Source of the DNA: JAJFFW01 sp038534195
GTDB taxonomy: Bacteria > Pseudomonadota > Alphaproteobacteria > Caulobacterales > Parvularculaceae
Assembly (NCBI GenBank): GCA_038534195.1
Contig: JBCAXE010000055.1
Coordinates: forward strand, 1-16,581
DNA length: 16,581 nucleotides
Direction of reading: 5' to 3'
Shown: piece after piece, positions 14,201-16,581 of the stretch
How positions within the stretch are numbered: position 1 is the first letter of the stretch
How the letters are laid out: every line of letters starts with the position of its first letter
Notes under the pieces: generated by a model
Told to the model about the DNA's origin: nothing
The model's database searches: none
The model's input: the letters and a program-made list of their open reading frames with translations, nothing else
Position numbers and translations under genes: made by a program

Positions 14201-16050
14201 TTACCGCCGTCAATTTCCCCTCAACGACGCCGGACATCGCCATCACCTATGACGCCAACGGCAATGTGACCCGCAACCAGCGCGGCGTCACCGACTGGCG
14301 CTACACCTATGACAGCGCTGATCAGCTCACAGAGGAAAAGCTGCTGATCGACGGGCGCACTTACACGGCGCAATATGAATACAACGCCAGCGGCCATCAG
14401 ACCGTTTATCGCTCCCCGTCCTCGCGGCGGTTCGATTTCGCGCCCAACGGGCTCGGCCAGCCGAAACAGATGCATTATATCGGCACGTCCGCCTATTACG
14501 CCAACAATGTGGCCTATCATGTGAACGGACAGCCGAAGAGCTTCCATTATCGCAACGGTCAGATCTATTCGATGCACCTGGACGCGCGGCAATTGCCCCA
14601 GCGGATTCGCTCGCGCAAAGACGGCGTCGCCGAGGCGGCGAATTTCACCTACGCGTACGACGCCAACGGACGGATCACCATCCAACAGGATTGGGCGGTC
14701 AGCGGCGAGAACCGAAACTACACCTATGACGGTCTCGGCCGCCTGAAGACGGCGTCGGGCCCCTGGGGGGCGGGCTCTTATTCCTATGACCCGCTGAACA
14801 ATATCCGGCGCAAGACGCTTGGGTCGCGCACGGTCGATCTCACCTATACGAGCCGCAACCGGCTCGCCACCGTCCGCGACACGGGCGGGGCCGGCCAGAC
14901 CCTCTCCTACGTCCATGACAGCCGCGGCAATGTCATCTGGGATGCGCGGGGGCAAGGGGCCTATTCCTATGACTGGTCCGAACAACCCGTCACGGTCAGC
15001 GGCGCGGGCGCGAGCGGTAATTTCGTCTATGACGGCAACTTCAAGCGCGTCAAACAAACGATCAACGGCAAAACGATTTATTCCGTTTACGGTCAGTCGG
15101 GCGCGCTCCTCTATCGGGACAATCCGCATAATTCCGCGGACCGGGCTGACTATCTGCGCGTTGCCGGCATGGCGATCGGCCGCATTGAAGGGTCCGGCGC
15201 GAGCTACCGGGAAGTGTTCCTCCACAATGACCATCTGGGCAGCCCCGTCGCCGCCACGGACGGCGGCGGCGCGGTCCTCTGGCGCGAGAGCCGCACGCCC
15301 TTCGGCGAGAAACTGAACGATCCGGCCGACAATCGCGACGACATCGGCTTCACCGGCCACATCGAGGACGCCGACACCGGCCTCACCTACATGCAGGCCC
15401 GCTACTACGACCCCGTCGTCGGACGTTTCCACTCCAATGACCCGGTTGGGTTCGCTGAAGGCGGCATCGGGTATTTTAACCGGTATGCGTATGTCGGGAA
15501 CGATCCTATAAATAAGCTGGACCCGACGGGCGAGAATTCAGAGGAAGGCCATCAGCGGCTAGCTGATTCTTGCCAAAGCGACCCTGATGCTTGCGGCGCA
15601 ATGGCTGCTGGGGTCGCGACAGCGGCCGCAGTCGCGTCACCAATTCCCGGTGATGAAGTAGCCGTCGCAGCCGTCGTTGGGGCGCGAGCAACGCAAGCCG
15701 CTCGCGGAGCCCGAGCAGCAAGAGCAACGCGGTCGAATCGCAGCGATTCTTCCTCTCGGTCTTATGATAAGGACGAGGTTGGTTCTTACACAAACACGCA
15801 TGAGAGCGGGAAAAAATACCACGGGAAAGGCACGAGGGCTCGATCACAACAAAGCGGCCGCCGCGAGGCTCGCAACAATGATGACCCACACACATCGACT
15901 GAATTTAGGGGGTCTCGTAATGATCGGGAAGCCTATAAAGACGAATCTAGGCGGATGGACCGTGACGGAGGATCGCGAAGTGACAGCAATTATAACCGCC
16001 GCGAATCTCCTGGACGAAGGTATCGCGATGAAGACAATGACCCGGATTAA
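11230..16050 (+). CDS. Sec-exported RHS/YD-repeat polymorphic toxin with C-terminal GIY-YIG-like nuclease tip
   Basis: This 1606-residue protein starts with a signal peptide (MFNRCIQPVVIGLFFQIVF, cleavage near VGQLQA/QS). No PAAR or VgrG-like part is seen. Residues about 40-640 are a beta-rich N-terminal region. YD/RHS repeats run from about 645 to 1380, for example TYDSLGRLTR, EYDALGRVTF, SYDTLGRLTA and TYDGLGRLKT. The RHS-associated core closes with ARYYDPVVGRFHSNDPVGF (from about 1388) and YAYVGNDPINKLDPTG, where DPTGE stands for the usual DPxGL junction. The tip after about 1436 is lower in GC. It has an Ala-rich hydrophobic stretch, then G1518-S-Y, nine residues and Y1530-H-G-K-G, followed by R1538, E1572 and NYN 1587-1589. 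This is the residue pattern of GIY-YIG (URI-type) nucleases, so it is probably a DNA-cutting toxin used against rivals. An RraB-like gene 32 bases downstream is the likely immunity partner. The ATG at 11230 is chosen over TTG 11209 by its ribosome site and signal peptide. Confidence 0.9.
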   Translation: MFNRCIQPVVIGLFFQIVFVGQLQAQSYTMPEDYTALTKFGVEERLTADNVDLLGDQYDAQSGAVSFSHTDVSLPGNSSLEVAFRRRRSQGWNYGSGELGLVGDWAVDLPRVTITDLYNPYVQGATSLNETDYTDPPDSWTRSLCSTIRPGGKIIDFPDVEGRIEIGGGTILNDRDFSTDLDLHIPGQGKQKLLYNPDGQFWSTNDIRVTNGYWRVECENADWLGDRVDGFKATSPEGVSYYFAKLFYFEAGGAQEVTFTEQNNCAALGVCGYDYFLPRIVAVFAATRIEDVNGNWVQIDYSGSHPTRIHSNDGRDIQIIYGGPLGPVGAFGQHNAYISSRGSSLTKVIANDREWHYQYTTIGGRPYLSAVTLPDNRQWQMNLRELDLAPANCIRVDEAPAPTHSVTITHPNGMTGQFDFKEARIRGLGSPQFGGSQCFHNAQGYKEYTTVPFVSSMALVNKTLSGPAYSSASWTYTYNQFPRNSINFSTAPATTGWTEIIDPTGVKTRIDLHSEDGDLVGLTASEKIYATAASSVPIETTTYDYEVEEPIGETFVEQTTVSIPLTRPRHLKSIVVERSSDQHTIRNTFNINRSSAAYSFGNPTKIEVWSNLNSQTRITDTTYEQNSARWVLGLPKTVRRNGKLFDTFTYDSLGRLTRHDRFGSLYKTYGYHTDADNKGALRWTRDALDRVWGFFNYHRGLPQQINRPSGHLYRTVDDNGWVTSQTNARGHTTGYEYNNAGWLTRIDRPSPYNDTTLSYSLSNGVTLQTATRGPTRTTTYYDGFLRPYRVKTQPLSGGGQTTYVRTEYDALGRVTFTSLPSTAFTPTEGAATTYDALGRVTSVSENIFPYATTTTQYLSGNRIEVTDPAGHRTTTTYLAFGDPDNRDEPTRIAQPEGVTTDMTYDNYGNLLTARQYGNSGGYSGDQTQKWFYDSRLRVCSHVVAETGRTLYQYDAADQMTGLARGQGLADGCASLPSNVKVARSYDTLGRLTAVNFPSTTPDIAITYDANGNVTRNQRGVTDWRYTYDSADQLTEEKLLIDGRTYTAQYEYNASGHQTVYRSPSSRRFDFAPNGLGQPKQMHYIGTSAYYANNVAYHVNGQPKSFHYRNGQIYSMHLDARQLPQRIRSRKDGVAEAANFTYAYDANGRITIQQDWAVSGENRNYTYDGLGRLKTASGPWGAGSYSYDPLNNIRRKTLGSRTVDLTYTSRNRLATVRDTGGAGQTLSYVHDSRGNVIWDARGQGAYSYDWSEQPVTVSGAGASGNFVYDGNFKRVKQTINGKTIYSVYGQSGALLYRDNPHNSADRADYLRVAGMAIGRIEGSGASYREVFLHNDHLGSPVAATDGGGAVLWRESRTPFGEKLNDPADNRDDIGFTGHIEDADTGLTYMQARYYDPVVGRFHSNDPVGFAEGGIGYFNRYAYVGNDPINKLDPTGENSEEGHQRLADSCQSDPDACGAMAAGVATAAAVASPIPGDEVAVAAVVGARATQAARGARAARATRSNRSDSSSRSYDKDEVGSYTNTHESGKKYHGKGTRARSQQSGRREARNNDDPHTSTEFRGSRNDREAYKDESRRMDRDGGSRSDSNYNRRESPGRRYRDEDNDPD
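13150..15450 (+). repeat. YD/RHS repeat array and conserved core inside the RHS gene
   Basis: At least twelve degenerate units of the form (T/E/S)YDxxGRLT recur, at spacings of roughly 20-70 codons in the places checked. Two neighbours are nearly identical in DNA: a GACGCGCTCGGCCGCGT stretch occurs near 13652 and again near 13730. Such repeats wind into the beta-cage shell that encloses the C-terminal toxin in known RHS and TcB/TcC proteins. From about 13380 the array is clearly GC-richer than the N-terminal coding part and the toxin tip. Confidence 0.8.
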
Positions 16051-16082
16051 ACGGCTCATAGTACCAGTATTTGGAGGGTTGA

Positions 16083-16403
16083 ATGCCTGAGTATCCAGAC
16101 GATGCAGATGGTGATGCGCTGCAGCGAATTGCTGACGACGGCGTTGATATGACAAAGCCTCTGGCAATTGAATTTCAGATACTGGTTCCAAATGAAAATA
16201 CGGCTGACAAAGTTGCCAGAGAACTTCAAAAGAGCGGTTACGGCAGCAACAAAGATTACGATGATGTTGACGACGAATGGCTCATAATTTGCCCGATAGA
16301 AATGGTTCCAAGCTACGAAAATGTCGTCTCGATGCAGAAGACACTCGAAGGAAAGCTTGCGAGTTGCAAAGCGCAATTGGTTGGTTGGGGCGCTCTGGTC
16401 TGA
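16083..16403 (+). CDS. RraB-like small acidic protein, probable immunity protein for the RHS nuclease tip
   Basis: The 106-residue acidic product has the pattern of the RraB (ribonuclease E inhibitor) domain family: DADGDALQRIADDGVDMTKP, then EFQILVPNENTADKVA, YDDVDDEWLIICPIEMVPSY and a closing GWG. It is expected to be a cytosolic ferredoxin-like fold. RraB itself binds RNase E and lowers its activity. Stand-alone RraB-like proteins next to polymorphic toxins are better explained as immunity proteins that bind the toxin nuclease. Here it starts 32 bases after the RHS stop, with GGAGGG at 16073-16078, and shares the low GC of the toxin tip, which fits a toxin-immunity pair moved together. The acidic surface would suit binding of the basic, Arg-rich toxin tip. 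Binding to that nuclease is inference. Confidence 0.75.
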   Translation: MPEYPDDADGDALQRIADDGVDMTKPLAIEFQILVPNENTADKVARELQKSGYGSNKDYDDVDDEWLIICPIEMVPSYENVVSMQKTLEGKLASCKAQLVGWGALV

Positions 16404-16443
16404 TGTGTTGGTCTTACGGCAAGATAAAGCGAAACGGCGATTT

Positions 16444-16459
16444 GGTGCATGGATGCACC
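16444..16459. repeat. Small palindrome GGTGCAT-GG-ATGCACC
   Basis: Seven-base perfect arms surround two bases about 40 bases after the RraB-like gene. The arm GGTGCAT is the same as the ends of the larger inverted repeat that begins 35 bases further on, so it may be a solo half-copy or a remnant of that repeat family. It might also act as a weak transcription stop; no T-run follows directly. Confidence 0.5.
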
Positions 16460-16494
16460 TAACGCCTTGTCTGCACACTGTTTTTTAGCAAGTA

Positions 16495-16581
16495 GGGTGC
16501 ATTAAGCGAAGCGCAATGCACCATCTAACCACGCACTTCACGCCAGATCAGATGGTGCATTGCGCTTCACTTAATGCACCC
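16495..16581. repeat. Nested inverted repeat with 32-bp arms (REP/MITE-like)
   Basis: The arm at 16495-16526 and the reverse complement of the arm at 16550-16581 match at 31 of 32 positions; the one difference is C at 16507, where the partner has T. They are separated by 23 bases. Each arm is itself a smaller palindrome, with GGTGCATT and AATGCACC around an AAGCGAAGCGC centre. The two-level structure suggests a REP-type or miniature transposable repeat, of the kind often dispersed in many bacterial genomes. The right arm touches the end of the window, so the element could extend further. Confidence 0.75.

Noticed and set aside
14221..15432. Minus-strand open frame of about 403 codons opposite the RHS core
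   Set aside because: It mirrors the GC-rich third positions of the RHS repeats, and its product is a low-complexity Val/Ala/Arg/Gly sequence without family motifs.
16277..16462. 61-codon plus-strand ORF overlapping the RraB-like gene
   Set aside because: It is out of frame with a well-matched RraB-family product and lacks a ribosome site or motif.

Overview
The window looks like a chromosomal segment of an alphaproteobacterium, possibly Parvularculaceae, Hyphomonadaceae or Caulobacterales-like. This is an inference from the moderately high GC, the codon use, and a BlaI repressor paired with an M56/M23 fusion metallopeptidase, a gene type seen in those groups. No rRNA or species marker is present to fix the taxon.

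Left part (1-2140): a sodium:solute symporter of the SGLT type runs leftward off the window edge. Its 5' side abuts a decayed IS3-family (IS407-like) insertion sequence. The relic keeps a perfect -1 slippery heptamer, but orfA has a damaged N-terminus and orfB is cut off before the DDE core.

Middle part (2140-10784), all rightward: (i) a short leader ORF with a strong ribosome binding site, flanked by small hairpins, precedes an uncharacterised protein of about 330 residues with a PcfJ-like C-terminal pattern; (ii) a blaI-type repressor gene is followed closely by an M56 (BlaR1-type) antirepressor protease. In that protease a periplasmic LytM/M23 peptidoglycan endopeptidase domain and a long charged coiled coil replace the penicillin-binding sensor. 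A candidate promoter with two ACAWWTGT boxes lies ahead of blaI; (iii) an RND efflux permease and its periplasmic adaptor form a two-gene operon. The likely logic of (ii) is that a cell-wall signal activates the M56 protease, which cleaves BlaI and derepresses the operon. Whether the RND pump belongs to that regulon is open.

Right part (10874-16581): a complete tRNA-Arg(CCG) marks the border of an AT-richer accessory module. The module has hairpin-rich intergenic DNA and a giant Sec-exported RHS/YD-repeat protein. Its C-terminal tip carries a GIY-YIG-like nuclease toxin signature (GSY...YHG, then R, E and N). Just downstream is a small acidic RraB-like protein, the likely immunity partner. 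The window ends in a nested inverted repeat with 32-bp arms, of a REP/MITE-like kind.

The best candidates for new biology are the peptidoglycan-hydrolase-type sensor of the BlaI/M56 system and the RHS GIY-YIG toxin with its RraB-fold immunity protein.
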